A stretch of DNA of 64,000 nt from Bradyrhizobium sp. WBAH42 (lineage in GTDB: Bacteria > Pseudomonadota > Alphaproteobacteria > Rhizobiales > Xanthobacteraceae), in the NCBI RefSeq assembly GCF_024585265.1, contig NZ_CP036533.1:4969001-5033000 (forward strand). Reading direction: 5' to 3'. The first letter of the stretch is position 1; each line of letters begins with the position of its first letter. Shown here in pieces: positions 1 to 9,606 of the stretch. Below the pieces are notes generated by a model that was not told where the DNA came from, did not search any database, and worked only from the letters and a program-made list of their open reading frames with translations. Both the position numbers and the translations under genes were made by a program.

Positions 1-1489
1 GCGCGATGTGGTCCTCGCGGGTGGCGAGGTTGTAGACGGGCACCTTGACCTTGGAGAGATCGAGCAGGGTGTTCTCGAGCACCATCGTGCCGGTGGAGAG
101 CCGGTTCTCGAGGTAGCAATTGCGCAGGTAATAGGAATGGTTGGCCTGGGTCATCCGTGTCGCATCGGAGTTCCAGTGCAACAGGTCGAACGCGCTCGGC
201 TGCTGGCCCTTCAGATAATTGCTGACCACATAGGACCAGATCAGGTCGTTGGAGCGCAGCATGTTGAAGGCCATCGCCATCTTCGAGCCTTCGAGCACGC
301 CGGCCGTCTTCATGTCGTGCTCGAGCGCTGCGATCTGCTCCTCGTCGACGAACACGAGGAGGTCACCCGCATGGGTGAAGTCGACTTGCGCCGCGAAGAA
401 CGTCGCCGAACTCACGCGCTGGCGGCGCTTCTCGGCAAGCCAGGCCAGCGTGGTCGCGAGCATGGTGCCGCCGACGCAATAGCCGGCGGTGTGCACCTTC
501 ATCTCGCCGGTGACCTTCTCGATCACGTCCATCGCCGTGAGCGGGCCTTCCTTCATGTAGTCTTCCCAGCCCTTGGTGCCGAGCCGCTTGTCGGGATTGA
601 CCCATGAGACCACGAACACGGTGATGCCCTGGTCGACGCACCACTTGATGTAGGATTTCTCCGGCTTGAGATCGAGGATGTAGAACTTGTTGATCCAGGG
701 CGGCACGATCAGGAGCGGGGTGCGCAGCACCTTCTCCGTCGTCGGCGAATACTGGATCAGCTGCATCATCTCGTTCTGGTAAATCACCTTGCCCGGCGTC
801 GTCGCCATGTTGACGCCGACGACGAGATTGTCCGGGTTGGACTGGCGGATCTTCAGCATGCCCTTGCCGGCGGCGATGTCCTCGGCCAGCATCTTCAGGC
901 CGCGCGCGAGGTTCTCGCCGCTGGACGCCACCGTCTCGCGCAGCACCTCGGGATTGGTCAGCACGAAGTTCGACGGCGAGAGCGCGTTGGTGACCTGCTG
1001 GACGTAGAAGTCGGCCTTGCGGCGCGTGTTCGGATCGAGCCCTTCGGCGTCGCGCACCAGCTCCTGCGCCCATTTGGTCGTGAGCAGATAGAGCTGCATG
1101 ACGAAGTCGAAGAACTGGTTCGACTTCCACTCCGGATCGGCGAAGCGCTTGTCGCGCGGCGAGGGCGCGATCGCCGGCTCGGCGTTCTGACCGGCCATGC
1201 GGCGCGCCGCCGAGCCCCATAGGTCGAGATAGTCCTTGGCGAGCTTGGTCTGCAGATCGGACGAGCGCGAGGAGTCCGACAGCCAGTATTCGGCGACCGC
1301 GGTGAAGGTCTTGACCATCTCCGTGAGCTCGGGCGGCGGGCGGTCCTGCACCTCGCCGCTCTCGCGCGGCTTGAGGTAGGCGGCGAGCGCCTTGCCGCCG
1401 CTCTCCATCGCCCGCGCGACGTTCATCGCGAAGGCTTCGGCATCGAACTTCGTCTCGGGTTTCGGCGTATCGGTCGTGGCCATACTCAT
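1..1489 (-). CDS. phaC: Class I PHA synthase (3' end outside window)
   Basis: Polymerises (R)-3-hydroxyacyl-CoA into polyhydroxyalkanoate at the storage granule surface. About 496 residues are visible: an N-terminal PhaC_N region, then an alpha/beta hydrolase core. The lipase-like box GYCVGGT (near base 480) holds the nucleophilic Cys, and REDHI at the very edge holds the catalytic Asp. The catalytic His and the C-terminus lie beyond base 1. In-frame ATGs occur at 1489 and 1483, and I cannot choose firmly between them. It is transcribed away from the lipoprotein gene at 1744. Family identity is secure; substrate chain length is inferred from class I similarity only. Confidence 0.94.
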   Translation of the reverse strand, partial: MSMATTDTPKPETKFDAEAFAMNVARAMESGGKALAAYLKPRESGEVQDRPPPELTEMVKTFTAVAEYWLSDSSRSSDLQTKLAKDYLDLWGSAARRMAGQNAEPAIAPSPRDKRFADPEWKSNQFFDFVMQLYLLTTKWAQELVRDAEGLDPNTRRKADFYVQQVTNALSPSNFVLTNPEVLRETVASSGENLARGLKMLAEDIAAGKGMLKIRQSNPDNLVVGVNMATTPGKVIYQNEMMQLIQYSPTTEKVLRTPLLIVPPWINKFYILDLKPEKSYIKWCVDQGITVFVVSWVNPDKRLGTKGWEDYMKEGPLTAMDVIEKVTGEMKVHTAGYCVGGTMLATTLAWLAEKRRQRVSSATFFAAQVDFTHAGDLLVFVDEEQIAALEHDMKTAGVLEGSKMAMAFNMLRSNDLIWSYVVSNYLKGQQPSAFDLLHWNSDATRMTQANHSYYLRNCYLENRLSTGTMVLENTLLDLSKVKVPVYNLATREDHIA

Positions 1490-1743
1490 GAGCAGAACAG
1501 TAACGATTCATTCCGTATTCGTCACCGCGAAGCTCGCATGTTTGACGTTAAACACTCTCGAAGATGTGTTGCACTGCGACAAATCTTCTTGGTTCCGTCA
1601 CAATCGGGCCGCACGTCTCGGTTTGTTGGGCATCGGCTGTTTTCTCGCTCCTACCATTTTGGGCAGCAATGGTTTGAGCTTGGGCGCGGTCTTGGGTAAG
1701 CTTGCCCGGGGCCGTGCTTTGGGACGAGTAGGGGATTTCCCAA

Positions 1744-2019
1744 GTGTTGGCGGTATGGGACCTGCAAAAGACGCTGCCGATCTGCGGCGCGGTGCTGATC
1801 GCGGCGCTCGCCCTGGGCGGGTGTTCGAGCCAGTTCGCGGATCTGGCGCCTGCGGATGCGCCGCCGCGTGCCAGGGAGCCCGGCACCTATCTGCCGGTGC
1901 ACGATCTGCCGCCGGATCGCGATCAGGCGATCATCCCGCTGGAGCAGCGCGCCAAGATCGAAGCCGAGCTCGCCGCCGCGCGCGACCGCCAGGCCGCTGC
2001 CGCCAAGGACGGCAAATAG
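1744..2019 (+). CDS. Small predicted lipoprotein
   Basis: A 91-residue protein with a type II signal peptide. A hydrophobic stretch ends in the lipobox LALGGC, so the mature protein should be lipid-anchored at the Cys near residue 27. The rest is Pro/Ala-rich and charged, ending in a short helical EAELAAARDRQAAA segment. The start is GTG at 1744 or TTG at 1747; a purine-rich stretch lies upstream but neither start is compelling. Function unknown. It stands alone between phaC and the aminotransferase. Confidence 0.7.
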   Translation: MLAVWDLQKTLPICGAVLIAALALGGCSSQFADLAPADAPPRAREPGTYLPVHDLPPDRDQAIIPLEQRAKIEAELAAARDRQAAAAKDGK

Positions 2020-2247
2020 GTTTGTGCCCGCGAGACCGGCAAGGTAATCGCTGGCGCGTCCGTGTTGCCGTGCTAAAAGACCTCGGTTCAGCCAAGAGTC
2101 AGGGCGAACGACTTCAGTCTTCGTCGCCGACGATTGCTCTAAGTATTTGATTTTGAGTAATTTTCGCGATGAGACCTGAGGGCTTTTGGAATGGCCCTCG
2201 CGGCCTGTCGATTCTGTCCTGACCGGTTGCCCGGAGCCCAGAGAGCC

Positions 2248-3468
2248 ATGGAAGAATTTTACCGCATTCGCCGCCTTCCGCCGTACGTGTTCGAGCAGGT
2301 CAACCGGGCCAAGGCGGCTGCGCGGAATGCCGGCGCCGACATCATCGACCTCGGCATGGGCAATCCGGACCTGCCGGCGCCGGCGCACGTGCTGGAGAAG
2401 CTGAAGGAGACGCTGGGCAAGCCGCGCACCGACCGCTACTCCGCCTCGCGCGGCATCCCCGGACTGCGCCGGGCCCAGGCCGCCTATTACGCCCGCCGCT
2501 TCGGCGTGAAGCTGAACCCCGACACCCAGGTGGTGGCGACGCTGGGTTCGAAGGAAGGCTTTGCCAACGTGGCGCAGGCGATCACCGCGCCCGGCGACGT
2601 CATCCTCTGTCCGAACCCGAGCTATCCGATTCACGCCTTCGGCTTCTTGATGGCGGGCGGCGTGATCCGCTCGGTGCCGTCGGAGCCGACGCCGCAATTC
2701 TTCGAGGCGGCGGAGCGCGCGATCGTGCATTCGATCCCCAAGCCGCTCGCGCTCGTCGTCTGCTATCCCTCGAACCCGACCGCCTATGTCGCGAGCCTGG
2801 ACTTCTACAAGGACCTCGTCGCCTTCGCCAAGAAGCACGAGATCCTGATCCTGTCCGATCTCGCTTATGCCGAGGTCTATTTCGACGAGAGCAACCCGCC
2901 GCCCTCGGTGCTGCAGGTGCCGGGCGCGATGGACTGCACCGTCGAGTTCACCTCGATGTCGAAGACCTACTCGATGGCCGGCTGGCGCATGGGCTTTGCG
3001 GTCGGCAATGAACGCGTGATCGCTGCGCTCGCCCGCGTCAAATCCTACCTCGATTACGGCGCGTTCACGCCGGTGCAGGTCGCGGCGACCGCGGCGCTGA
3101 ACGGCCCGGACGATTGCATCAAGGAGATGCGCGACACCTACCGCAAGCGTCGCGACGCGCTGGTGGAATCGTTCGGCCGCGCCGGCTGGGACATCCCGCC
3201 GCCGGAAGCCTCGATGTTCGCCTGGGTGCCGCTGCCGGAAGCCTTCCGCAGCATCGGCAGCATGCAGTTCGCCACCCTGATGGTGGAGAAATCCGGAGTC
3301 GCGGTGTCGCCCGGCGTCGGCTTCGGCGAGCATGGTGAAGGATATGTCCGCATCGCCATGGTGGAAAACGAGCAACGGATCAGGCAGGCCGCGCGCGGCG
3401 TGCGCCGCTTCCTTGAAAGCGGGATCGAAACGTTGCACAACGTCGTTCCGCTCGCCAATCGGCGTTAA
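2248..3468 (+). CDS. PLP-dependent aminotransferase, class I/II (AlaC / LL-DAP aminotransferase-like)
   Basis: Fold-type I aminotransferase of about 406 residues. The PLP lysine is in SMSKTYSMAGWRMGF, with the conserved NPSYP and YPSNPTAY motifs before it. This subgroup is usually annotated as LL-diaminopimelate or alanine aminotransferase, and sequence alone does not fix the substrate. The ATG at 2248 (MEEFYRIRRLPPYVFEQV) matches the usual family N-terminus; the frame stays open upstream to 2191. The homoserine dehydrogenase gene begins 28 bases after the stop, so the pair is probably co-transcribed and linked to aspartate-family amino acid metabolism. Confidence 0.9.
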   Translation: MEEFYRIRRLPPYVFEQVNRAKAAARNAGADIIDLGMGNPDLPAPAHVLEKLKETLGKPRTDRYSASRGIPGLRRAQAAYYARRFGVKLNPDTQVVATLGSKEGFANVAQAITAPGDVILCPNPSYPIHAFGFLMAGGVIRSVPSEPTPQFFEAAERAIVHSIPKPLALVVCYPSNPTAYVASLDFYKDLVAFAKKHEILILSDLAYAEVYFDESNPPPSVLQVPGAMDCTVEFTSMSKTYSMAGWRMGFAVGNERVIAALARVKSYLDYGAFTPVQVAATAALNGPDDCIKEMRDTYRKRRDALVESFGRAGWDIPPPEASMFAWVPLPEAFRSIGSMQFATLMVEKSGVAVSPGVGFGEHGEGYVRIAMVENEQRIRQAARGVRRFLESGIETLHNVVPLANRR

Positions 3469-3496
3469 TTCTCTTCTGCAGGTTTTCTGAAGTATC

Positions 3497-4813
3497 ATGG
3501 TCGCACCCCTGAAAGTGGGCATAGCGGGGCTCGGCACCGTGGGTGCCGAAGTTGTCCGCTTGATCGAAACGCAAGCGCGCGTGCTGGCGGGCCGCAGCGG
3601 CCGCGGCATCCGCGTCGTCGCCGTCACCGCGCGTTCGAAGGCGAAGAAGCGCGGCATCGACCTGCGCGGCGTCGACTGGGCCAAGGATCCGATGGCGCTC
3701 GCCACGCATCCGGAGGTCGATTGCTTCGTCGAGCTGATGGGCGGCGCCGGCGATCCCGCGCTGTCGGCGGTGGACGCTGCGCTCAGTGCCGGCAAGTCGG
3801 TCGTCACGGCCAACAAGGCGCTGCTCGCCAAGCACGGGCTCAAGCTCGCCAAGGCGGCTGAAAAGCACGGCGGTGCGCTGAATTTCGAGGCAGCCGTCGG
3901 CGCCGCAATCCCCGTCATCAAGACGTTGCGCGAAGGTCTTGCCGGAACCGGCGTCAACCGCGTCTACGGCATCCTCAACGGCACCTGCAATTACATCCTG
4001 ACCCGGATGGAGCAGGAGGGCCTGTCCTTCGCCGAATGCCTCAAGGACGCGCAGCGGCTCGGCTATGCCGAGGCCAACCCGTCCTTCGACGTCGACGGCC
4101 ACGATACCGCGCAGAAGCTCGCCATTCTCGCCAGCCTCGCTTTCGGCACGAAAGTTGCTCAAAGCGCCGTGTATGTCGAAGGCATCTCATCCATCGCGCC
4201 GGAAGATCTTCGCGCCGCCGCCGATCTCGGTTACCGCGTCAAGCTGCTCGGCGTTGCCGTTCGCACCGCCAAGGGCATCGAGCAGCGCGTGCATCCGACC
4301 ATGGTGCCGAAATCCTCCTCGATCGCGCAGGTGATGGGTGTCACCAATGCGGTCACGATCGATGGCGAGGGCATTCCGCCGATCACGCTGGTCGGCCCCG
4401 GCGCCGGCGGTGCCGCGACCGCATCTGCCGTCGTCGCCGACATCGCCGACGTCGCGCGCGGCATCCGCGCCAATCCGTTCGGCCGGCCGATCGCGCAGCT
4501 GCGCGACACCAAGAAGGCGCCGATGGAGCGCCACGAGGGCGGCTATTACATCCGCCTGCTCGCGCGCGATTTCCCCGGCACTGCGGCCGCGATCGCGACG
4601 CGGCTCGCGGAGCAGAAGATTTCGATCGAGTCGATCGTGCAGCGTCATCCCAATGGCGGCGCAGCACCCGCTGACGGCAAGGCGGTCCCCGTGCCCGTCA
4701 TCCTGATCACTTATGCGACGCATGAGGACGCCGTGCGCCGTGCGCTCGCTGCCGTGCAGAAGGACAAGGTGATCAGCGGACGTCCGCAGGTCATCAGGAT
4801 TGAGAAGAACTGA
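3497..4813 (+). CDS. hom: Homoserine dehydrogenase
   Basis: Reduces aspartate semialdehyde to homoserine at the branch to threonine and methionine. The 438 residues show an N-terminal NAD(P)-binding loop (GIAGLGTVGAEVV, residues about 8-20), the central catalytic domain with NKALLAKHG, GILNGTCNYIL and the DVDGHDTAQKLAIL region, and a C-terminal ACT domain (about 350-430) that normally binds threonine for feedback inhibition. Monofunctional, with no fused aspartokinase. It lies directly downstream of an aminotransferase and upstream of glpX, from which it is separated by a palindromic repeat. Confidence 0.96.
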   Translation: MVAPLKVGIAGLGTVGAEVVRLIETQARVLAGRSGRGIRVVAVTARSKAKKRGIDLRGVDWAKDPMALATHPEVDCFVELMGGAGDPALSAVDAALSAGKSVVTANKALLAKHGLKLAKAAEKHGGALNFEAAVGAAIPVIKTLREGLAGTGVNRVYGILNGTCNYILTRMEQEGLSFAECLKDAQRLGYAEANPSFDVDGHDTAQKLAILASLAFGTKVAQSAVYVEGISSIAPEDLRAAADLGYRVKLLGVAVRTAKGIEQRVHPTMVPKSSSIAQVMGVTNAVTIDGEGIPPITLVGPGAGGAATASAVVADIADVARGIRANPFGRPIAQLRDTKKAPMERHEGGYYIRLLARDFPGTAAAIATRLAEQKISIESIVQRHPNGGAAPADGKAVPVPVILITYATHEDAVRRALAAVQKDKVISGRPQVIRIEKN

Positions 4814-4860
4814 GCATGCTCCGGAAAAGTGTGACGCGGTTTTCCGGCAAGAGCATGCTC
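4812..4860. repeat. Intergenic palindrome, CGGAAAAGTG family, copy 1
   Basis: A 49-base palindromic element just after hom. Outer arms are two GAGCATGCTC decamers and inner arms are CCGGAAAA and TTTTCCGG. A related copy with the same inner arms lies at 21171-21220. I recognise this as an intergenic repeat widespread in Bradyrhizobium and other Rhizobiales; its role is not known to me. It begins at the hom stop and could act as an mRNA-stabilising or terminating hairpin. Confidence 0.75.
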
Positions 4861-4951
4861 AAACCATAGAGCACGGTTCGAACGAACTGTGGGTGTTGCG
4901 AGTTGATGCGGACGGAGATTTCCGTCCCAAACGTTTCGAAGGAGTGAGCCG

Positions 4952-5953
4952 ATGTCGACCCATATTGAAGTCCCCCCGCACGCCTTGCTCGAGCGCATCC
5001 TGACGCTGGAGATCGTGCGGGTGACGGAGCGGGCGGCGGTGTCGTCGGCGCGGTTGCGCGGCCACGGCAACGAGAAAGCGGCCGACCAGGCTGCGGTCGA
5101 CGCCATGCGGCGCGAGCTCAACAAGCTGCCGATCCAGGGCACCATCGTGATCGGCGAGGGCGAGCGCGACGAGGCGCCGATGCTGTACATCGGCGAGCAG
5201 GTCGGCCTCAAGGCCGGCCCCGAGGTCGATATCGCGGTCGATCCGCTCGAAGGCACGACGCTGTGCGCCAAGAACATGCCGGGCTCGATCGCCACCATGG
5301 CGATGGCCGACGGCGGCACGCTGCTGCACGCGCCCGACGTCTACATGCAGAAGCTCGCGATCGGCCCCGGTTACGACAAGGGCGTCGTCGATCTCGATGC
5401 CTCGCCGGCGGACAATGTCCGCCGCCTCGCCAAGGCCAAGGGCGTCAAGCCGGAGGGTATCACGGTGCTGGTGCTCGACCGTCCGCGCCACGCCGACATC
5501 ATTTCGAGCGTGCGCTCGACCGGCGCTGCCGTGCGCCTGATCACCGACGGCGACGTCGCCGGCGTCATCCACTGCGCCGACCCCGACAACACCGGCGTCG
5601 ACATGTATCTCGGCACCGGCGGTGCACCGGAAGGCGTGCTCGCCGCCGTGGCGCTGCGCTGCATCGGCGGCCAGATGCAGTGCCGCCTGATCCTCGACTC
5701 CGACGAGAAGCGCGAGCGCGCCGCCAAGATGGGCGTCAACGATCCCAAGATGATCTACGGCATCGAGGACATGGCGCGCGGCGACTGCCTGTTCGCCGCC
5801 ACCGGCGTCACCACGGGCTCGCTGCTGTCGGGCGTCAAATTCCGCAAGGACGGCGTGATCGAGACCGAGACGGTCGTGATGCGCTCCGTCACCGGCACGG
5901 TGCGCTACATCAAGGCCGAGCACCGCGAGTTGGCCAAGTTTCATCTGGACTGA
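4952..5953 (+). CDS. glpX: Fructose-1,6-bisphosphatase, class II
   Basis: Hydrolyses fructose 1,6-bisphosphate to fructose 6-phosphate in gluconeogenesis; some homologues also act on sedoheptulose bisphosphate. The 333 residues are the usual length and carry the metal and phosphate motifs IGEGERDEAPMLYIGE and DPLEGTTLCAKNMPG, then GTGGAPEGVLAAVALRCIGG. The ATG at 4952 is preceded by GAAGGAGTGAGCCG, a clear ribosome-binding site. It follows hom by 138 bases containing a palindromic repeat. Confidence 0.96.
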   Translation: MSTHIEVPPHALLERILTLEIVRVTERAAVSSARLRGHGNEKAADQAAVDAMRRELNKLPIQGTIVIGEGERDEAPMLYIGEQVGLKAGPEVDIAVDPLEGTTLCAKNMPGSIATMAMADGGTLLHAPDVYMQKLAIGPGYDKGVVDLDASPADNVRRLAKAKGVKPEGITVLVLDRPRHADIISSVRSTGAAVRLITDGDVAGVIHCADPDNTGVDMYLGTGGAPEGVLAAVALRCIGGQMQCRLILDSDEKRERAAKMGVNDPKMIYGIEDMARGDCLFAATGVTTGSLLSGVKFRKDGVIETETVVMRSVTGTVRYIKAEHRELAKFHLD

Positions 5954-6017
5954 GGTCGCGGTCATCCGCGCCCGCTTGTTCGGCGCTTTGGTCGCTGCCG
6001 AATCCGTGCTCTGCCTG

Positions 6018-7214
6018 CTATGGGCTGCGATGCGGTGCCGGGGCGAACATGTGCAGGTCGCGCAACATCAGAGCGAGCATGACGGCCCCCTGGAGCTGCC
6101 CAACCTCATCGGCCCAGGGCTGAAGAACGGACTTCGCCGTCGCCGTGTCTCCGCGCGCGAGCGCGCTGCGCGCGCTTATGTCGGCCTCGGCATAGGCGTC
6201 AGTTGCGATCATACGGGACAGCGCCTGCGTGAGGCCTTCATCGAAGCTCTCCAGGCGTACTTCGGAGAGGTAGTGATCAGGCTTGAGACCGATTTTGTTT
6301 CTTGGATGCGCCGGATCGAAATGCCCAACCTTTGCCAGCATGATCAGCAGGGGATGATTTGCGGCGATGGAAGGGGGAATGATCGGATAGGTCTTGTTTC
6401 TCCCCGCTCGATCATCAAGAGATGAGAAGGAGATGACCGGCCCAAGGTTGAAGCGCGACTTGCGATGGAGCACAGCGACGCGATGGTCGATCTCGGAGTC
6501 CGGTTTGAACACTTCACCGTTCTTGAAACTGGTGTCGGGATCGGCAGCGATGAGAAATGCCGAGAGCTGGGCAACCCGGCCGGTGACGGTGCGTTCGTCA
6601 AGCCCGTCCACCTCAAACTCGATCTCTCGTCCAGCGAACGCGGACAATCCGAGCGTATAAGCCCCCACGGTCTCGCCGGAACGGAAGGGAACGATGTCCA
6701 TCCACAATCCGAACGGCTGATCTGGATACGCCTCGAACGCACGGCTTGACTGCTCCAGCCACATCTCGGGGGAACGGCCGACCTTTCCGCCCCAGATGAC
6801 GGCGACGACACCGGGCATCGCCGCGAGCACTGCGCCTAGAAAGGCGGTCGTGAGGGGCGTGCGCTCGGCAAATCCTAGCGCTTTCGTTTCAGCATTGCTT
6901 TTGGCCGGGTCCATTGCCGCGACGACGAGGTGCGCGCGATGGCGTCCGGCGGCGTGAAAAGCTTCCGGCCATAGTGACGAGGCCCGCTCCCAAAGCCGCT
7001 GATCAAAAGGCACCGGCTCCGGTATCAGGAAGATCGTCATGACGTGATCTCCGATGCCGATGAGCATCGGACGGGCCGCGCTGTCGCTTGGTGCGACAGT
7101 GCTGCGACTGCACCGCAAGTCGGGATGACGAACCCGTATTGACTGGATTAGAGCTTCCTCATCCGGGAGACGGGCATCTTCGAGCAATATGAAAGCGATA
7201 GGAATGTTTGTCAT
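6018..7214 (-). CDS. DUF4261-like protein
   Basis: A 398-residue soluble protein without signal peptide or membrane segments. The central part (GVVAVIWGGKVGRSPEMW, then QPFGLWMDIVPFRSGETVGAYTLGL and GREIEFEV) resembles the DUF4261 family, whose members lack a defined activity. The C-terminal 50 residues are Ala-rich and helical (TATAKSVLQPWADEVGQL). It converges with glpX, 64 bases between the ends, and diverges from the dehalogenase gene. Family assignment is from memory of motifs and is moderate. Confidence 0.65.
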   Translation of the reverse strand: MTNIPIAFILLEDARLPDEEALIQSIRVRHPDLRCSRSTVAPSDSAARPMLIGIGDHVMTIFLIPEPVPFDQRLWERASSLWPEAFHAAGRHRAHLVVAAMDPAKSNAETKALGFAERTPLTTAFLGAVLAAMPGVVAVIWGGKVGRSPEMWLEQSSRAFEAYPDQPFGLWMDIVPFRSGETVGAYTLGLSAFAGREIEFEVDGLDERTVTGRVAQLSAFLIAADPDTSFKNGEVFKPDSEIDHRVAVLHRKSRFNLGPVISFSSLDDRAGRNKTYPIIPPSIAANHPLLIMLAKVGHFDPAHPRNKIGLKPDHYLSEVRLESFDEGLTQALSRMIATDAYAEADISARSALARGDTATAKSVLQPWADEVGQLQGAVMLALMLRDLHMFAPAPHRSP

Positions 7215-7378
7215 GGAAGATGCGATTGCAAGCGATAGGCAGGCTGATCACGCCGCTCGCGCTGGGCGAGCCTGATGCGGCGGGCAACCGCTATTGTTGC
7301 ATGGAACGGATCATGCTTTAAAGCCCCCAATCTCGGCCGGAGCTAGCCCGGGCCAAAACATAATGAGCGGAGCGAAGC

Positions 7379-8107
7379 ATGACCACACCATCCGATCTCT
7401 CCGCCGTCAAAGCCCTCGTCTTCGACGTCTTCGGCACGGTCGTGGACTGGCGCACCAGCCTGATCACCGACTTCATGTGGTGGGGCAAGCAGCGCGGCAT
7501 CAGCGCCGATTGGACCGCGCTCGTCGACGGCTGGCGCGGCATGTACATGGCCTCCATGGACGACGTGCGCAAACATCCCGAGCGCGGCTATGTCATGCTC
7601 GATGATCTTCACCGCCGCTCGCTGGAGCAGCTCGTCGAGAAATTCGCGATCAAGGGCCTCACCGAGGCCGATCTCGATTACCTCACCAAGGGCTGGCATC
7701 GGCTCCATCCCTGGCCCGACAGCGTCGCCGGCCTGACGCGGCTGAAATCAAAATTCGTGATCTCGCCGCTGTCGAACGGTAACGTCGCGCTGCTCACCAA
7801 CATGGCGAAGTTCGCCGGCCTGCCGTGGGACCTCATCCTGTCGGCCGAGCTGTTCGAGCATTACAAGCCCGATCCGGAAACCTATCTCGGCGCCGCGCGC
7901 CTGCTCTGCCTCAAGCCGGAAGAGGTGATGATGGTCGCCGCCCACAATGGCGATCTCGCGGCCGCGCAGAAGAACGGATTGAAGACCGCCTTCGTCGCGC
8001 GACCGACGGAGTACGGGCCGCTCCAGAAGGTCGATTTCGAAGCAACCGGCAATTGGGACATCGTCGCGAAGGATTTTGGCGGCATCGCCGACAAGCTCGG
8101 CTGCTAG
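7379..8107 (+). CDS. Haloacid dehalogenase, type II (HAD superfamily)
   Basis: A 242-residue HAD hydrolase of the (S)-2-haloacid dehalogenase type. HAD motif I is VFDVFGTVVDW (nucleophilic Asp near residue 16), motif II is ISPLSNGN, the helix with YKPDPETYLGAA supplies motif III, and MMVAAHNGDLAAAQKNGL is motif IV. The substrate could be a halogenated carboxylate, but many such chromosomal genes act on unknown substrates. The ASCH-domain gene begins at the second base after this stop codon, so the two form a unit. Confidence 0.88.
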   Translation: MTTPSDLSAVKALVFDVFGTVVDWRTSLITDFMWWGKQRGISADWTALVDGWRGMYMASMDDVRKHPERGYVMLDDLHRRSLEQLVEKFAIKGLTEADLDYLTKGWHRLHPWPDSVAGLTRLKSKFVISPLSNGNVALLTNMAKFAGLPWDLILSAELFEHYKPDPETYLGAARLLCLKPEEVMMVAAHNGDLAAAQKNGLKTAFVARPTEYGPLQKVDFEATGNWDIVAKDFGGIADKLGC

Positions 8108-8108
8108 G

Positions 8109-8522
8109 ATGGGCAAGGGGATTCCCGAGCCGTATCGACATCTCCGAACCTTCGCGTTCGGCGACAGCCCCGCGCTGGCGGACGAATTGGTCGAGCTCGT
8201 CGTCAAGGGCATCAAGACCGCGACGTGCAGCACCGAGGACGAGCCGAACACCTCTACGCCAGGCGAGCGCTGGGTCGTGCTCGACGGGCGCGGAGAGCCG
8301 CGCTGCGTCATCGAAACCATCGAGGTGACATACCGGCGCTTCAATGAGGTCGATGCAGCCTTTGCACACGACGAGGGAGAGGGCGACCGGAGCCTGGCTG
8401 ATTGGCGCCGTGCCCATCAATCCTATTTCGGCAGGCTCGGTCGCTACAGCGACGACATGATGCTGATGTGCGAGCGATTTCGCCTGGTCGAGGTCTTCGG
8501 CGATGCCGATATCGATCCATAA
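8109..8522 (+). CDS. ASCH domain protein
   Basis: A 137-residue single-domain protein. The TFAFGDSPALADELVELVVKGIKTATCS region with GERWVVLDGRGEPRCVIET is typical of the ASCH fold, a PUA-like beta barrel thought to bind RNA or nucleotides; some bacterial members hydrolyse N4-acetylcytidine. The ATG at 8109 lies one base past the preceding TAG, implying translational coupling with the dehalogenase. The exact substrate is unknown. Confidence 0.8.
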   Translation: MGKGIPEPYRHLRTFAFGDSPALADELVELVVKGIKTATCSTEDEPNTSTPGERWVVLDGRGEPRCVIETIEVTYRRFNEVDAAFAHDEGEGDRSLADWRRAHQSYFGRLGRYSDDMMLMCERFRLVEVFGDADIDP

Positions 8523-8599
8523 CGGGACGAGGAGATCCTAACTCAGGATCGCTCGCACGAGACCGGCTTGTGGGGCGCCTCGCGCCGCGAGAAACAGTC

Positions 8600-8619
8600 C
8601 GGGCGGCCCGCGCCGCCCG
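8600..8619. terminator. GC-rich hairpin between convergent genes
   Basis: The arms CGGGCGGC and GCCGCCCG enclose a four-base loop between the 3' ends of the ASCH gene and the MBL gene. T-runs are weak on both strands, so this is a possible bidirectional terminator rather than a textbook one. Confidence 0.45.
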
Positions 8620-8634
8620 AACCTGAACTAATAG

Positions 8635-9606
8635 CTACAACGTCATCTTCATCGGCTCCGGATAGTAGCGGAAGCCATCTCCGGCCTTGGCGACGTGGCC
8701 ATAGCCAGGCCAGGCGAAGTGATAGGACATCACCGGGATCTTGTTCGCCGCCAGCATCGTCAGCAGCTTGACGCGCGACTCGGCCGCCTGCTTCGGGTCG
8801 GAGTCGTAGGAGAACTCCATCCGTGGTTTCTCCAGCAGCAGCACCGAATGGTGCGAGAGATCGCCGAGGAATGCGAATGACTTGCCTGCCGACGAGACCA
8901 TGAAGATGGTGTGGCCGACGGTGTGGCCGGGCGCCGCGATCGCCTGCACGCCGGGCAGGAATTCCTCGCCATCCCTGAAGAACTTGATCCGATCCCGGAC
9001 CGGCAGCAGGTTCTTGCGGGCGTGGACGACGAAGTCCTTTGCCGCGCTGCCAAGCTTGCCTTCGTCGGTCCAGAAGTCGAAATCGCTCTGGGCAATGTAG
9101 ACTTGCGCGTTGGGGAACAGCGGCTTGCCGCCCTCGTCGACGATGCCACCGATATGATCGATATGGGCATGCGAGCACACGACGGCATCGATGTCCTCCG
9201 GCTTGATGCCGGCCTCCGTCATGCTCTTCTGCTGACGTCCGGTGCTGGCGCCGAACATCTTCGATGAGCCCATGCCGGTGTCGAACAGGATGAGTTTGTC
9301 GCCGGTGTTGACGATCGGAGAATTCTGTTCGAGCACGACATTGTCCGGCGACAGGAAATTGTCGGCCAGCATCTTCTTGACCTCTTCCTTGGGAACGCCG
9401 GTGAAGGTCCCGGAGGGATCGCCGAGCGGAAGCGGTCCGTCGGATACGACGGTCACCTCGGCATCGCCGAGAACGAAGCGGTGCCAGTAGGGCGTCTGGG
9501 TGCCGAGCTTGGGCGCCCGCGCCATCGCGCTGCTGCCGAGCATGGCGCTGGCGCCGAGGCCGGCTCCGAGTGCGAGTAGGGATCGACGCGAGACGTCAAG
9601 TGTCAT
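8635..9606 (-). CDS. Exported MBL-fold metallo-hydrolase
   Basis: A 323-residue metallo-beta-lactamase-fold enzyme. The N-terminus MTLDVSRRSLLALGAGLG has an SRRSLL twin-arginine-like signal, so the folded metalloenzyme is probably exported by Tat. The zinc motif is SHAHIDHIGG, with later His ligands in APGHTVGHT and LGDLSHH and a final YHFAWPGYGH. The ATG at 9606 has GGAGGATACGA in front of it; the open frame upstream to 9741 lacks such a site. Substrate unknown; relatives include lactonases, sulfatases and hydrolases. Confidence 0.88.
   Translation of the reverse strand: MTLDVSRRSLLALGAGLGASAMLGSSAMARAPKLGTQTPYWHRFVLGDAEVTVVSDGPLPLGDPSGTFTGVPKEEVKKMLADNFLSPDNVVLEQNSPIVNTGDKLILFDTGMGSSKMFGASTGRQQKSMTEAGIKPEDIDAVVCSHAHIDHIGGIVDEGGKPLFPNAQVYIAQSDFDFWTDEGKLGSAAKDFVVHARKNLLPVRDRIKFFRDGEEFLPGVQAIAAPGHTVGHTIFMVSSAGKSFAFLGDLSHHSVLLLEKPRMEFSYDSDPKQAAESRVKLLTMLAANKIPVMSYHFAWPGYGHVAKAGDGFRYYPEPMKMTL

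Noticed and set aside
363..1511. 382-codon minus-strand frame overlapping phaC
   Set aside because: Out of frame with phaC, which carries the lipase box and full PhaC homology.
1651..3957. 768-codon minus-strand frame across the lipoprotein and aminotransferase genes
   Set aside because: Antisense shadow of three real genes, low-complexity Arg/Ala/His composition, no motifs.
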